Shown in pieces: positions 1-10,590 of a DNA stretch of 64,000 nucleotides. Position numbers and translations under genes: made by a program. A model generated the notes under the pieces. It was not told the DNA's origin. It saw nothing but the letters and a program-made list of their open reading frames with translations, and did not search any database. This DNA comes from Procambarus clarkii (taxonomy: Eukaryota > Arthropoda > Malacostraca > Decapoda > Cambaridae): assembly GCF_040958095.1 (NCBI RefSeq), contig NC_091165.1:23948770-24012769 (forward strand), given 5' to 3'. Each line of letters opens with the position of its first letter. Position 1 is the stretch's first letter.

Positions 1-282
1 ACACTTCACCTTACTTCACCAACTGCTCGCGAATCCTCTGCTGTACTCGTGAACATTTTAATAGTTTACCTCAACCAATTTTCTCTGTTAACTGCATGTA
101 GAACGGCTGCATGTAGTCAGAATTTTGTATTTAAAGTTGCGTTTCTAGTGCCCGCAGCATCTAACTCCTGCCGCGGCAAATATCGAGAAATTTCCGCTTT
201 TGCTTTACAACCAAATCCTACTGATAATAGTTCACAACTACCTTTAACGGAAGTGAAAACGTTGTAATGATGGCTCCAGGTA
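1..282. other. No recognisable feature
   Basis: A 72-residue frame opens at 49-267 on the plus strand. It has no recognisable motif, no repeat in the window and a composition like its surroundings, so I do not call it a gene. Confidence 0.5.
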
Positions 283-352
283 TGTTGTTGTTGTTATAGA
301 TTCAGCTACTCGGAACAAGTTCCAAGTAACACGGGCTATGGTGAGCCCGTAA
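283..352 (+). repeat. Dispersed element R1
   Basis: A GTT-rich start is followed by GGAACAAGTTCCAAGTAACA and then GGGCTATGGTGAGCCCGT. Related copies lie at 33238-33318 (plus), 20223-20300 (minus) and 26187-26290 (minus). Four copies in two orientations indicate a mobile or mobilised element. No coding capacity is visible. The 31-bp minisatellite starts immediately after this copy. Confidence 0.65.
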
Positions 353-353
353 G

Positions 354-715
354 TTACCTGGCACAGGAGCGGGGCAAGTAGGACTTACCTGGCACAGGAG
401 CGGGGCAAGTAGGACTTACCTGGCACAGGAGCGGAGCAAGTAGGACTTACCTGGCACAGGAGCGGGGCAAGTAGGACTTACCTGGCACAGGAGCGGGGCA
501 AGTAGGACTTACCTGGCACAGGAGCGGGGCAAGTAGGACTTACCTGGCACAGGAGCGGGGCAAGTAGGACTTACCTGGCACAGGAGCGGGGCAAGTAGGA
601 CTTACCTGGCACAGGAGCGGGGCAAGTAGGACTTACCTGGCACAGGAGCGGGGCAAGTAGGACTTACCTGGCACAGGAGCGGGGCAAGTAGGACTTACCT
701 GGCACAAGAGCGGTG
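354..715 (+). repeat. 31-bp minisatellite, ~12 copies
   Basis: Twelve head-to-tail copies start with TTACCTGGCACAGGAGCGGG at 354, 385, 416 and so on every 31 bp. Copies are almost identical; one has GGAGC for GGGGC and the last diverges into AAGAGCGGTGCTG. The array directly continues element R1, so its unit may come from that element's tail. Confidence 0.95.
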
Positions 716-1344
716 CTGTGTGTGCGTGACTCCAGGTATTCAAGCACTGATTTAAATACTCCCCTTTAGTCTACGCCTCACGACTCTGGTGCGGGATTAA
801 GACCACACAGCGACTAACACCGTCAGGGCTGGAATAATAACAAACACTTTACCTCTCCCGCACAAATAATCACGCTGAGCGCCTACGAATCACCTGCGCC
901 TCCCTGCGGAAGCGCCAGAATCCCTCCCTGACGCAAACCGTAATTCGTATTGGTTCTTTTATCTAATTAAACGTCCATTCGTCGCAGCATGTGTGATTCA
1001 TCGCTTTCTGGATAAAAACGCAATACCATTCTAGCGGGAACCACACCATAGTGTGGAGTTTACCATAGTTTACAATAGTTTCTATGGTAAACCATAGAAA
1101 CTATGGCACGGGAGGTAAAGACGATAAATACAATACAAAGCCCTTCCATCAAAAACAATAAGGAAAATAACTACCTACTATACTGCGGTCATTTATATAA
1201 AGACAAAATCAGTCATAACTAACAAAATATAGAAATACGGAGAGCAGCAAATATACTTAATGAGGGAAAACGGCTTGCATGTTCAATTACCATCAGTAAA
1301 GGCGTGCACATGGTGCTTTAGGCTGTGGGGTAAGAGTGCCACAC
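716..1344. other. Gene-free stretch with one hairpin
   Basis: No coding or mobile feature is recognised. At 1075-1104 ATAGTTTCTATGGT is followed by its inverted copy ACCATAGAAACTAT, a perfect short hairpin inside a cluster of CCATAG words. Confidence 0.5.
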
Positions 1345-1760
1345 CGTCATATAAAGGAGGGGGCAAGGGAGGAGGGTGATGGGGGAAGGAGAGTGGACAT
1401 GGGGGGGAAGGAGTGGGGGAGAAGGGAAGGAAACAAGTGCAGAATGGAATAAAAGAGGGAAGAGGGTGAATGTTACTGGGATAAGACTGTGCTACGGGGA
1501 GGGAGTAATATGGGAAGGGAGGGAGAGAATAATATGGGAAGGGAGTAATATAGGGGGAGGGAGGGAGTAATATGGAAAGAGAGGGAGAGAATAATATGGG
1601 AAGGGAGTAATATAGGGGGAGGGAGGGAGTAATATGGGAAGGGAGGGAGAAATATGGGAAGGGAGCAAGTAGTATAGGGGGAGGGAGAGTAGTATTGTGT
1701 GGAGGAGAGTTAAGAGGAAAGTAATAAGGCAAGGTATTAGGGAAGTGAAGGATGGGCAAA
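1345..1760. repeat. G/A-rich degenerate minisatellite
   Basis: The plus strand is almost all purine, with degenerate units such as GGGAAGGGAGTAATATAGGG repeated at about 1495-1700. Runs of GGG could form G-quadruplexes. The minus-strand 158-residue frame here (Pro/Leu/Ser-rich) is the shadow of this composition. Confidence 0.75.
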
Positions 1761-1892
1761 GGGATTTAGGTTAGGGAATGGTAGAAGGAGCAAATGTACA
1801 GGGGACTAAGGAAAAGGCGAGAATGGGAATAAAAGGGGTAGAGATGAAGATGTGGGGGGGGGGGAAGAGCGTAGAAAAGAATGGGGATAGAG

Positions 1893-1896
<4 letters not shown>

Positions 1897-1966
<70 letters not shown>
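1897..1966. repeat. (TA)n microsatellite
   Basis: An uninterrupted TA dinucleotide array. It opens a chain of TA arrays separating different mobile-element fragments up to 3890. Confidence 0.97.
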
Positions 1967-1972
<6 letters not shown>

Positions 1973-2066
1973 CCTAGAAGGGGTACCACCTCTGGTGCAA
2001 ATGTAGGGACCCATAGCCTCAGAGAAGAAAATAAAGAGTACTCAGAGAAGACCTTTTGGATCCTCA

Positions 2067-2068
<2 letters not shown>
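1967..2068 (+). repeat. TA-flanked block shared with 44.5 kb
   Basis: This block between two TA arrays contains TACCACCTCTGG and GGGACCCATAGCCTC. The reverse complement of these words occurs at 44486-44545 (GAGGCTATGGGTCCCC, AGAGGTGGTA), also next to a TA array. It is a dispersed element of unknown class. Confidence 0.6.

Positions 2069-2131
<63 letters not shown>
2069..2131. repeat. (TA)n microsatellite
   Basis: TA dinucleotide array, left boundary of inverted element A. Confidence 0.95.
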
Positions 2132-2135
<4 letters not shown>

Positions 2136-2527
2136 GTACCTAGTAGCCAGAACGCACTTCTCAGCCTACTATGCAAGGCCCGATTTGCCTAATAAGCCAA
2201 GTTTTCATGAATTAATTGTTTTTCGACTACCTAACCTACCTAACCTAACCTAACCTAACTTTTTTGGCTACCTAACCTAACCTAACCTATAAAGATAGGT
2301 TAGGTTAGGTTAGGTTAGGTTAGGTAGGGTTGGTTAGGTTCGGTCATATATCTACGTTAATTTTAACTCCAATAAAAAAAAATTGACCTCATACATAATG
2401 AAATGGGTAGCTTTATCATTTCATAAGAAAAAAATTGAGAAAATATATTTATTCAGGAAAACTTGGCTTATTAGGCAAATCGGGCCTTGCATAGTAGGCC
2501 GAGAAGTGCATTCTGGCTACTAGGTAC

Positions 2528-2531
<4 letters not shown>
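2132..2531 (+). mobile_element. TA-flanked inverted-repeat element, copy A
   Basis: The element starts TGTCGTACCTAGTAGCCAGA and ends with the inverted copy of the same ~75 bp. Its middle holds CCTAA/TTAGG arrays, an AT-rich segment and a GGTTCGGTCATATATCTACG word. It is bounded on both sides by TA arrays. No transposase is encoded, so it is a non-autonomous foldback or MITE-like element, or an internally rearranged retroelement end. The frame [20 protein letters not shown] reads through the terminal repeat but has no known homologue that I recognise. Confidence 0.75.
2235..2340. repeat. Interstitial (TTAGG)n-like arrays
   Basis: Runs of CCTAA on the left and GGTTA on the right face each other inside element A. 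TTAGG is the usual arthropod telomere repeat. The matching mirrored arrays in copy B lie at about 2765-2870. Confidence 0.8.

Positions 2532-2575
<44 letters not shown>
2532..2575. repeat. (TA)n between inverted copies A and B
   Basis: A 44-bp TA array sits exactly between two oppositely oriented copies of the same element. Confidence 0.95.
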
Positions 2576-2579
<4 letters not shown>

Positions 2580-2961
2580 GTACCTAGTAGCCAGAACGCA
2601 CTTCTCAGCCTACTATGCAAGGCCCGATTTGCCTAATAAGCCAAGTTTTCATGAATTAATATATTTTCTCTATTTTTTTTCTTATGAAATGATAAAGCTA
2701 CCCATTTCATTGTGTATGAAGTCAATTTTTTTTATTGGAGTTAAAATTAACGTAGATATATGACCGAACCTAACCAACCCTACCTAACCTAACCTAACCT
2801 ATCTTAATAGGTTAGGTTAGGTTAGGTGGCCGAAAAAGTTAGGTTAGGTTAGGTTAGGTAGGTTAGATAGTCGAAAAACAATTAATTCATGAAAACTTGG
2901 CTTATTAGGCAAATCGGGCCTTGAATAGTAGGCAGAGAAGTGCGTTCTGGCTACTAGGTAC

Positions 2962-2965
<4 letters not shown>
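2576..2965 (-). mobile_element. TA-flanked inverted-repeat element, copy B
   Basis: Same terminal repeats as copy A but in reverse orientation: the AT-rich segment now comes first, followed by the CCTAA/TTAGG part. A plus B therefore form a ~830-bp head-to-head structure. Small differences (for example GAATAGTAGGCAGAG versus GCATAGTAGGCCGAG) show they are not a very recent fold-back copy. Confidence 0.75.

Positions 2966-3010
<45 letters not shown>
2966..3010. repeat. (TA)n microsatellite
   Basis: TA array joining copy B to the truncated PLE 5' end on the minus strand. Confidence 0.95.
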
Positions 3011-3013
<3 letters not shown>

Positions 3014-3164
3014 TATATTTTGGTAGCAGTCTTTCCTGTAGACATATATTATTAAATATGACCGAAAAAGTAAGATTAATAATTCTAACACGAATTTTCT
3101 CAATCTTTCGTACATTACGCTTCACTGTTGGAGGTAAATCAAAAATCAATTCTCCAAAATTCAT
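3011..3164 (-). pseudogene. Penelope-like element ORF start, truncated
   Basis: The minus-strand frame starts [20 protein letters not shown] and continues about 50 codons to FNNICLQERLLPKYTNI before it runs into TA repeats read as Tyr-Ile. The C..(E/N).LLPKYT pattern resembles the N-terminal region of PLE reverse transcriptase proteins, ahead of the RT core. No RT core or GIY-YIG endonuclease follows. Related starts occur at 3678 (plus), 18611 (minus) and 44769 (minus), and the protein is better conserved than the DNA around it, which supports real coding ancestry. PLE assignment is inference from this motif and the upstream ribozyme-like fold. This is the longest of the four copies. Confidence 0.6.
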
Positions 3165-3174
3165 TTTTATTTCT

Positions 3175-3227
3175 AGTCTGACGCGACACGGGCGCGTTTC
3201 GTAAAACTTATTACATTTTCAAAGACT
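3175..3227 (-). ncRNA. Hammerhead-like fold, mirror copy
   Basis: Exact inverted copy of the fold at 3615-3667, lying 11 bp upstream of the minus-strand ORF start at 3164. See that entry for the structure. Confidence 0.5.
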
Positions 3228-3614
3228 TTAGTTCACAAATACACAACTGAATAGAACTTACGTATCTCCGATTTTATATCTACATTTGAGTGAGGTGGAA
3301 GGGGTGATGTGGCATTAACACAAGACAGAACAAAATGTGGTATTAATAGGGTATTAATTTCATCAACACAAGACAGAACAAGAGGGTATTAATAGGGTAT
3401 TAATTTCATCAACATGAAATTTCATCATGTTGATGAAATTAATACCCTATTAATACCCTCTTGTTCTGTCTTGTGTTGATGAAATTAATACCCTATTAAT
3501 ACCACATTTTGTTCTGTCTTGTGTTAATGCCACATCACCCCTTCCACCTCACTCAAATGTAGATATAAAATCGGAGATACGTAAGTTCTATTCAGTTGTG
3601 TATTTGTGAACTAA

Positions 3615-3667
3615 AGTCTTTGAAAATGTAATAAGTTTTACGAAACGCGCCCGTGTCGCGTCAGACT
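3615..3667 (+). ncRNA. Hammerhead-ribozyme-like fold upstream of PLE ORF
   Basis: A full three-stem hammerhead layout can be drawn. Stem I is AGTCT (3615-3619) with AGACT (3663-3667). The core is TTGAAAA (3620-3626) plus one T. Stem II is GTAA (3628-3631) with TTAC (3638-3641). GAAA follows at 3642-3645. Stem III is CGCG with CGCG (3646-3649, 3657-3660). The would-be cleavage dinucleotide TC is at 3661-3662, immediately before the stem I strand. The usual core CUGANGA is altered to UUGAAAA, so C3 and G8, which pair in active ribozymes, become U and A. The ORF ATG is at 3678. PLEs of animals are known to carry hammerheads in their terminal repeats. Activity is untested. Confidence 0.5.
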
Positions 3668-3677
3668 AGAAATAAAA

Positions 3678-4788
<1,111 letters not shown>

Positions 4789-5330
4789 GTTGGTTGACTG
4801 GTGCTGCGGTGCTGTGGTTGACTGGTGCTGTGGTTGACTGGTGCTGTGGTTGATTGGTGCTGTGGTTGACTGGTGCTGTGGTTGATTGGTGCTGTGGTTG
4901 ACTGGTGCTGTGGTTGATTGGTGCTGTGGTTGATTGGTGCTGTGGTTGACTGGTGCTGTGGTTGACTGGTGCTGTGGTTGATTGGTGCTGTGGTTGATTG
5001 GTGCTGTGGTTGACTGGTGCTGTGGTTGACTGGTGCTGTGGTTGATTGGTGCTGTGGTTGATTGGTGCTGTGGTTGACTGGTGCTGTGGTTGATTGGTGT
5101 TGTGGTTGACTGGTGCTGTGGTTGTTGGTGCTGTGGTTGACTGGTGCTGCGGTTGACTGGTGCTGTGGTTGACTGGTGCTGTGGTTGACTGGCTCTGTGG
5201 ATGATTGGTGCTGTGGTTGACTGGTGCTGTGGTTGACTGGTTCTGTGGATGATTGATGTTGTGGTCGACTGGTGCTGTGGTTGATTGGTGCTGTTATGGT
5301 GTGGTCGACTGGGGCTGTGGTTGACTGGAG
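4789..5330 (-). repeat. 16-bp minisatellite
   Basis: About 33 copies of a 16-bp unit, GGTTGACTGGTGCTGT, alternating with GGTTGATTGGTGCTGT. Because 3 x 16 = 48, the minus frame reads as a 16-residue Asn-His-Ser-Thr/Gln repeat protein. The frame has no independent evidence of coding. Confidence 0.95.
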
Positions 5331-5399
5331 TAATGTATGATCAGCAACGGAGTAATGTTGTTCGGAAAAGTCTTGCCAGAGTAAGACTGATGGTGCTTG

Positions 5400-5830
5400 G
5401 GAAGGTTTTGGTATAATAGCTTTCTTGTGGGTGTGGTCTCTCTCCCTCCCTCCCTCCCTCCCAAGGGCCTCTCCCTGATTGATGAGTCTCACTTAACTCT
5501 CCATGCCACTCTTATTGCCAGCACTCACACTCACACAATCTCCCCTCACACGGACTCTTTCCCCTCTCTCTCTGATAGTGACTTCCTCTCTTCCCTCTCT
5601 CACACTGACACACTCTCTCCCCTCTTTCACATTGACACACTTTCCCCCTCTCTCGTATTGGCACACACTCAGCTCTCTCTCACACTCTACCCTCTCCTCT
5701 CGTCTCCCACACGCACTCTCCATCACCCATTCTCGCTATCCACGGCCACCTTCCTCTAGCCAATCACCTTATCCCCAGTATTCGCTTCCTCCATCTTAAT
5801 CTCTCTCTCACTCTCTACCTCCCCCTTCTC
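5400..5830. repeat. CT-rich low-complexity stretch
   Basis: Plus strand is mainly C and T with CTCTCTC, CACACT and CCTCTC words. Overlapping Ser/Leu/Thr-rich frames on both strands are composition artefacts. Confidence 0.75.
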
Positions 5831-6039
5831 CCTGCTTCAAAGTCCGCGAGCAAGGGTTGCCTCTACTTTCATCTGCCATTTCTAGCATTTCTCTCTGCAA
5901 TATTGTATATATATTTTCAGCTCTGCGTTTCTCCCTCCTGCTTTTCACAACCCCATTGTTCTTGCATTTATCTGAAATGTTTCACATATCTGAATGTTTT
6001 TTGTTTTCCTCGATACTTGCTTACGTATCTGGCATCTAT

Positions 6040-6099
6040 ATACATATTTGGCAATCAGTATACATATATAGCAACCAATATATAAATATAATATAACCA

Positions 6100-6184
<85 letters not shown>

Positions 6185-6250
6185 GGGAACCAATATACAT
6201 ATTTTGCAACTACCAGATATACATATCTGGTAACCAATATATATATACAT
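6040..6250. repeat. (TA)n array with CCAATATA flanks
   Basis: A pure TA array (about 6105-6181) is flanked on both sides by degenerate words of the type GCAACCAATATACATAT (6050-6100 and 6183-6240). The flanks look like an older, longer-period repeat from which the TA array expanded. Confidence 0.8.
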
Positions 6251-6351
6251 ATTAGATGGTCATTTGAAGGAGTTTACTGAGTCAAGATTTATGACAGGTT
6301 CTGGATCGATTGCTTTTTGTGTTAAAAGATTACCGAGATATTCTAAACGGC

Positions 6352-6635
6352 CAGTATTCATCAAGCATTTCCGCAGCCTCTTACGAAACCTGTACATCTT
6401 TCTTTAATCGTAGTGGTTTTACTGGCATGTATTAAACAGTTGATGAACTCCGAAGCACTACAAGAGGCTTCGGAGTTCAAATAATAAGAAATAACGATTA
6501 TAAACTCGGGCTGTGAAGTTTAAAAGCTCGAAAACTGTTTAATAAATATAAACAAATGCAAACAAAGCCGCCCTGATTAAGGAAAAGGATGTACAGGTTT
6601 CGTAAGTGGTTGAGTAAATGCTTGATGCATCAGGA
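6352..6635. mobile_element. MITE copy M2
   Basis: Terminal inverted repeats run from CATCAAGCATTTCCGCAGCC, through TTACGAAACCTGTACATC, to the mirrored GATGTACAGGTTTCGTAAGT and AAATGCTTGATGCATCAGGA. The centre holds a perfect 12-bp hairpin, GAACTCCGAAGC (6445-6456) with GCTTCGGAGTTC (6467-6478). It is related to M1 at 37666-37925 (shared GTACATCTTTC, ATTAAACAGTT and central CTTCGGAG). There is no transposase. Confidence 0.75.
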
Positions 6636-6844
6636 CAACTAATTTCTGTTAACGGGTATAAAACTTAAACGGTCATCAGAGTACAATGTCTTAACTAATT
6701 AGGGACGAGGGAATGAAGGATACATTTCTCAGGCGTAATGATCATTTTGCACACACTTTACCGCCCTCTGCAAATTGCTTTATCAGGTCTTTATTAAATG
6801 CAATTTGCAAGGTGACGGGAGGGGGTGGAGCGAGGCAGCTTCAT

Positions 6845-7418
6845 TAGTGGAGCTCTCAGTCTATGCTGCTGACACCTGTCCTCACTCTCAGTCTATGCTG
6901 CTGACACCTGTCCTCACTCTCAGTCTATGCTGCTGACACCTGTCCTCACTCTCAGTCTATGCTGCTGACACCTGTCCTCACTCTCAGTCTATGCTGCTGA
7001 CACCTGTCCTCACTCTCAGTCTATGCTGCTGACACCTGTCCTCACTCTCAGTCTATGCTGCTGACACCTGTCCTCACTCTCAGTCTATGCTGCTGACACC
7101 TGTCCTCACTCTCAGTCTATGCTGCTGACACCTGTCCTCACTCTCAGTCTATGCTGCTGACACCTGTCCTCACTCTCAGTCTATGCTGCTGACACCTGTC
7201 CTCACTCTCAGTCTATGCTGCTGACACCTGTCCTCTCTCAGTCTATGCTGCTGACACCTGTCCTCACTCTCAGTCTATGCTGTTGACACCTGTCCTCACC
7301 GTCCTCATACTGCTAACACCTAGCCTCACTCTCCTCATACTGCTAACACCTGCCCTCACTCTCCTCATACTGCTAACACCTGTCCTCACCATCCTCATAC
7401 TGCTAACACCTGCCCTCA
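6845..7418 (+). repeat. 32-bp minisatellite with diverged end
   Basis: About 14 near-identical copies of CTCACTCTCAGTCTATGCTG followed by CTGACACCTGTC (6850-7300). They then decay into four copies of a ~30-bp cousin, CTCCTCATACTGCTAACACC (7301-7418). The sharp change suggests the homogeneous part expanded recently from an older array. Confidence 0.95.
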
Positions 7419-7732
7419 CTCAGTAATATTAATGGTGATTATAAACTAAAGCATATAAAATACAAGAAAATACAGAGGACACATTCACCATATAACAGCA
7501 AGTGTAGACTAAAATAACAGGAATGATCACTTGAGATATGAAGAGAAATAAAAGAGAGGAGAGACTATATCTTGGTAATCGTACCAACGCCAGGATAGAC
7601 GGTGTCAGTGCTTTACAATCCCCAGATAACCACAACAGACCAAGACAACAACACAAACATATGAATAACAATTTTCATAAATATCCTTCAAGTGGTGGCA
7701 GACACAGGCCACAGACTTGAGAATATAGCTGC

Positions 7733-8252
7733 CAGTAGGAGAACATCAGTCATGGCCAAATTAACTAGAAGAACATAAATTATGGCCAAACTGACTGGGA
7801 GAACATCAGTCATGGCCAAATTAACTTGAAGAACATAAATTATGGCCAAACTGACTGGGAGAACATCAGTCATGGCCAAATTAACTTGAAGAACATAAAT
7901 TATGGCCAAATTAACTGGGAGAACATCAATCATGGCCAAATTGACTGCGAGAACATCAGACATGGCCAAATTGACTGGGAGAACATTAATCATGGCCAAA
8001 CTGACTGGGAGAACATCAATCATGGCCAAACTGACTGGGAGAACATCAATCATGGCCAAACTGACTGGGAGAACATCAATCATGGCCAAACTGACTGGGA
8101 GAACATCAATCATGGCCAAACTGACTGGGAGAACATCAATCATGGCCAAACTGACTGGGAGAACATCAATCATGGCCAAACTGACTGGGAGAACATCAAT
8201 CATGGCCAAACTGACTGGGAGAACATCAATCATGGCCAAATTAACTGGGAGA
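7733..8252 (+). repeat. 30-bp minisatellite
   Basis: About 17 copies of GGGAGAACATCAATCATGGC + CAAACTGACT. The first six copies are more varied (AACATAAATTATGGCC); copies from 7981 to 8240 are nearly identical. The period is divisible by three, so frames of 158-210 residues stay open on both strands. The last unit merges into the LINE remnant that follows. Confidence 0.95.
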
Positions 8253-9560
8253 ATCACGGAGTACATAAAAGAACGAGTGATGGAGCAGACGTACGAGAAT
8301 GACATAGCATCCAAAGCCAAGGATCAACCTAAACTATTCCATAGTTACAGAAAGACTTTAACAGAAAGACTCCTGTGAATGACCTGGTAATCAAGTTACA
8401 CAAAAGAGGGAGGGGAATATGAAAGTATGCAAAGTATACTAATGAAAGTTAGAAAGTTTTCATGCTGGAACCTGACCAATTACAATATTGAAAAGACCTA
8501 AAGAAACAGACTTACTTACAGGAAAGTCTTTAACATGAAATTAACACCAGAAGAATTAATAAAAAAAAATAGAGGAACTGGATGTGATGAACACCACATG
8601 CCTGGACAAGCGCTCACTGTGGCTACTTAAAGAGATAATTGTTAACATTTCTTGTTGTAGTTCTCAACTATCCACTGGGAACGAGAAAACAACCAGACTA
8701 TTAAGACAAGGCAAATGTGGTACCAGTATAGAAGACAAGAAAATAAGAACTACTGAACTAAAGAGCAGTATTAAGCAGTAGAATCCTCTGTAAGTTAAAT
8801 AAGATACTGACGCAAATGAGGCTCAAAGAATATTTGGAACACATAAAAAAAATTCTAAACACTTGCATGAATTTAGCGAAGGTAAATACTGCTGGCAAAC
8901 TTGTTACAGATTTACAACATGAAAATCCAACAAGAACGAAAATATTTGGCAATCCGCATCTTCCCTGACTGTAAGTCAAGAGATTCCTACTCTAGCTACA
9001 GAAAAACTTGTGTATCTGGAAGAGAGCTGGGTTGGGTGAGGGAGTACCTATCAGGAAGAAAACAAATAATAACAGTGAGAGCAGAGATATTTGAGTGAAG
9101 ACGCAGCGAGCAGTTTACAGCATGGGTTGATGCTAAGAGCCACCCTGCTCTTAATATACGGCTGCCACCTGACAAAGGAAATTTGATCCTTCATAAGTAT
9201 GTTTTCAGACGATTCAAAACTGATGAGAAGTTTCAAAACAATGGGTGAAATGTAATATACTAAAAAGTGAACTAAACACACTCGGAGGTGCGGTCTGAAA
9301 AATGGCTACTAGACTTTAACTAGACAAATTCAAATTTGTGATCAGAACCGACGTGAGAAAAAGAAACTACAGAATGGAGAGGATACAGATACCTGCATTA
9401 AAAAGGAGAAAGACCAGAGAGTACACGTGACCATAGATATAATGCCAGAAGCACACGTATCAGTAAAATTACGTCTGCAGCATCTGCGGAACTGGTCAGC
9501 CACCGGATTGTACTGAGAAACACAGACGGGGCCTTCCTTAAGGCCTACTCCCTAATATGT
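8253..9560 (+). pseudogene. Degraded LINE reverse transcriptase remnant
   Basis: The pieces follow the order of a non-LTR retrotransposon RT but in different frames with many stops. EYIKERVMEQTYENDIASKA (8256-8315) and the AKDQPKLFHSYRK piece resemble the linker before RT. GWVREYLSGRKQIITVR (9030-9085) is the finger/palm region. SMFSDDSKLMR (about 9199-9231) matches the FADD catalytic box with A changed to S. ISKITSAAS (about 9455-9485) aligns with HIKRITSAAYARLANI of the better copy at 26919. No intact ORF remains and the 3' tail is missing. Confidence 0.65.
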
Positions 9561-9734
9561 AGCCCGGAATGTGTACATTTAATTAATATTTGGCATTCTT
9601 GCTTGCAGGATCGAGCTGTTAGCTCTTGGCCCTCGCCTTTTAACTGTTAGCCATCTAATACATTGACTCTAGACCATTTTTTCTCTATCATATCTATTAC
9701 ATCTCTCTCTGTCTCATATACACACACACACGTG

Positions 9735-9887
9735 TGTGACAGTGTCAGACCACGGGGGAAAAATGAAACAGGAATTTCCTTAAGTACTTTCGTATATTAA
9801 TACATCTTCAGAAGGAGTGTATTAATATACGAAAGTACTTAAGGAAATTCCTGTTTCATTTTTCCTCCGTGGTCTGACACTGTCACA
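9735..9887. repeat. Palindrome with 70-bp arms
   Basis: Arms run from TGTGACAGTGTCAGACCACG to its mirrored copy CGTGGTCTGACACTGTCACA, centred near 9810. A diverged single arm recurs at 62188-62260. The region is followed by (AC)n/(GT)n at 9917-9960. Confidence 0.85.
9778..9815 (-). ncRNA. Hammerhead-like fold, canonical core
   Basis: Read on the minus strand: stem I CCTT (9815-9812) with AAGG (9781-9778), core CTGAAGA (9811-9805) plus one T, stem II GTAT/ATAC (9803-9800, 9795-9792) around TAAT, then GAA and AGTACT. AGTACT is self-complementary, so stem III could only form between two molecules, as in the minimal dimeric hammerheads known from retroelements and satellites. This copy keeps the consensus C3 and G8. 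A degenerate relative is at 62179. Confidence 0.45.
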
Positions 9888-9910
9888 TTTTTAATCACGT
9901 GTTTATTTTC

Positions 9911-9915
9911 GTGAT

Positions 9916-9946
<31 letters not shown>

Positions 9947-9962
9947 TGTGTGTGTGTGTGTT
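9911..9962. repeat. (AC)n-(GT)n inverted microsatellite
   Basis: An AC array passes through ACGT into a GT array, so it is itself self-complementary. Confidence 0.9.
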
Positions 9963-10139
9963 CCTCACTCCCCACCTCGTACATCGTACATGTGATTTTC
10001 GAGGCTGTGTGTTTTTGAAGTGTTGGTGAACAGTAAGTACGGCCGCCTCACATCAGCGTCGGCTCCCGGCTGACATTTCCAACGTAAAGAGCAAACGAAT
10101 CACTGAAAATGTCGCCTTAAATTACCAATATCATCTCCT

Positions 10140-10590
10140 GTCTGCTCAGACCCTACACGTCAATGAAGAGTCTGCGCAAATCCTTCAAGTCAATACAGTG
10201 TCTGCGCAGACCCTACAGGTTATCTTGAGGTTATCTTGAGATGATTTTGGGGCTTTAGTGTCCCCGCGGCCCGGTCCTCAACCAGGCCTCCACGCCCAGG
10301 AAGCAGCCCGTGACAGCTGACTAACACCCAGGTACCTATTTTACTGCTAGGTAACAGGGGCATAGGGTCAAAGAAACTCTGCCCATTGTTTCTCGCCGGC
10401 GCCCGGGATCGAACCCGGACCACAGGATCACAAGTCCAGCGCGCTGTCCGCTCGGCCGACCGGCTCCCCACAGGCGCCAAGTCAGGTCAGTGCAGTGTCT
10501 GCGCAAACCTTACAGGTCAATGCAGTGTCTGCGCAGACCCTAGAGGTCAGTGCAGTGTCTGCGCAGACCCTACAAGTCAGTGCAGAGTCT
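10140..10590 (+). repeat. 30-bp minisatellite split by a SINE
   Basis: Units TGTCTGCGCAGACCCTACAG + GTCAATGCAG occur at 10140-10219 and resume at 10480-10590. The SINE at 10220-10469 interrupts the array. Confidence 0.9.
10220..10469 (-). mobile_element. tRNA-derived SINE, tail type A
   Basis: Read on the minus strand: GGGGAGCCGGTCGGCCGAGC begins a tRNA-like head with an A-box-like GTCGGCCGAGCGG and a B-box GGGTTCGATCCC (10404-10417). The body contains CAGCAGTAAAATAGG-like and GTTACCTAGCAGTA words. The tail is CCGCGGGGACACTAAAGCCC then ATCTCAAGATAACC twice. Flanks CCCTACAGG (10211-10219) and CCCCACAGG (10466-10474) match 8 of 9 and look like a target-site duplication. Sister copies: 15134, 40673, 53394. 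Confidence 0.8.

Noticed and set aside
49..267. 72-residue open frame as a gene
   Set aside because: Short, no motif; expected by chance.
6845..7300. CRISPR-like direct repeats
   Set aside because: Units are contiguous with no unique spacers, and the window is clearly eukaryotic.
7688..8378. Repeat proteins of 158-210 residues
   Set aside because: The 30-bp unit keeps three frames open on both strands at once, which real coding rarely does.
10400..10470. tRNA gene
   Set aside because: A and B boxes are present but the acceptor and anticodon stems fail, and the same head recurs in several SINE copies.
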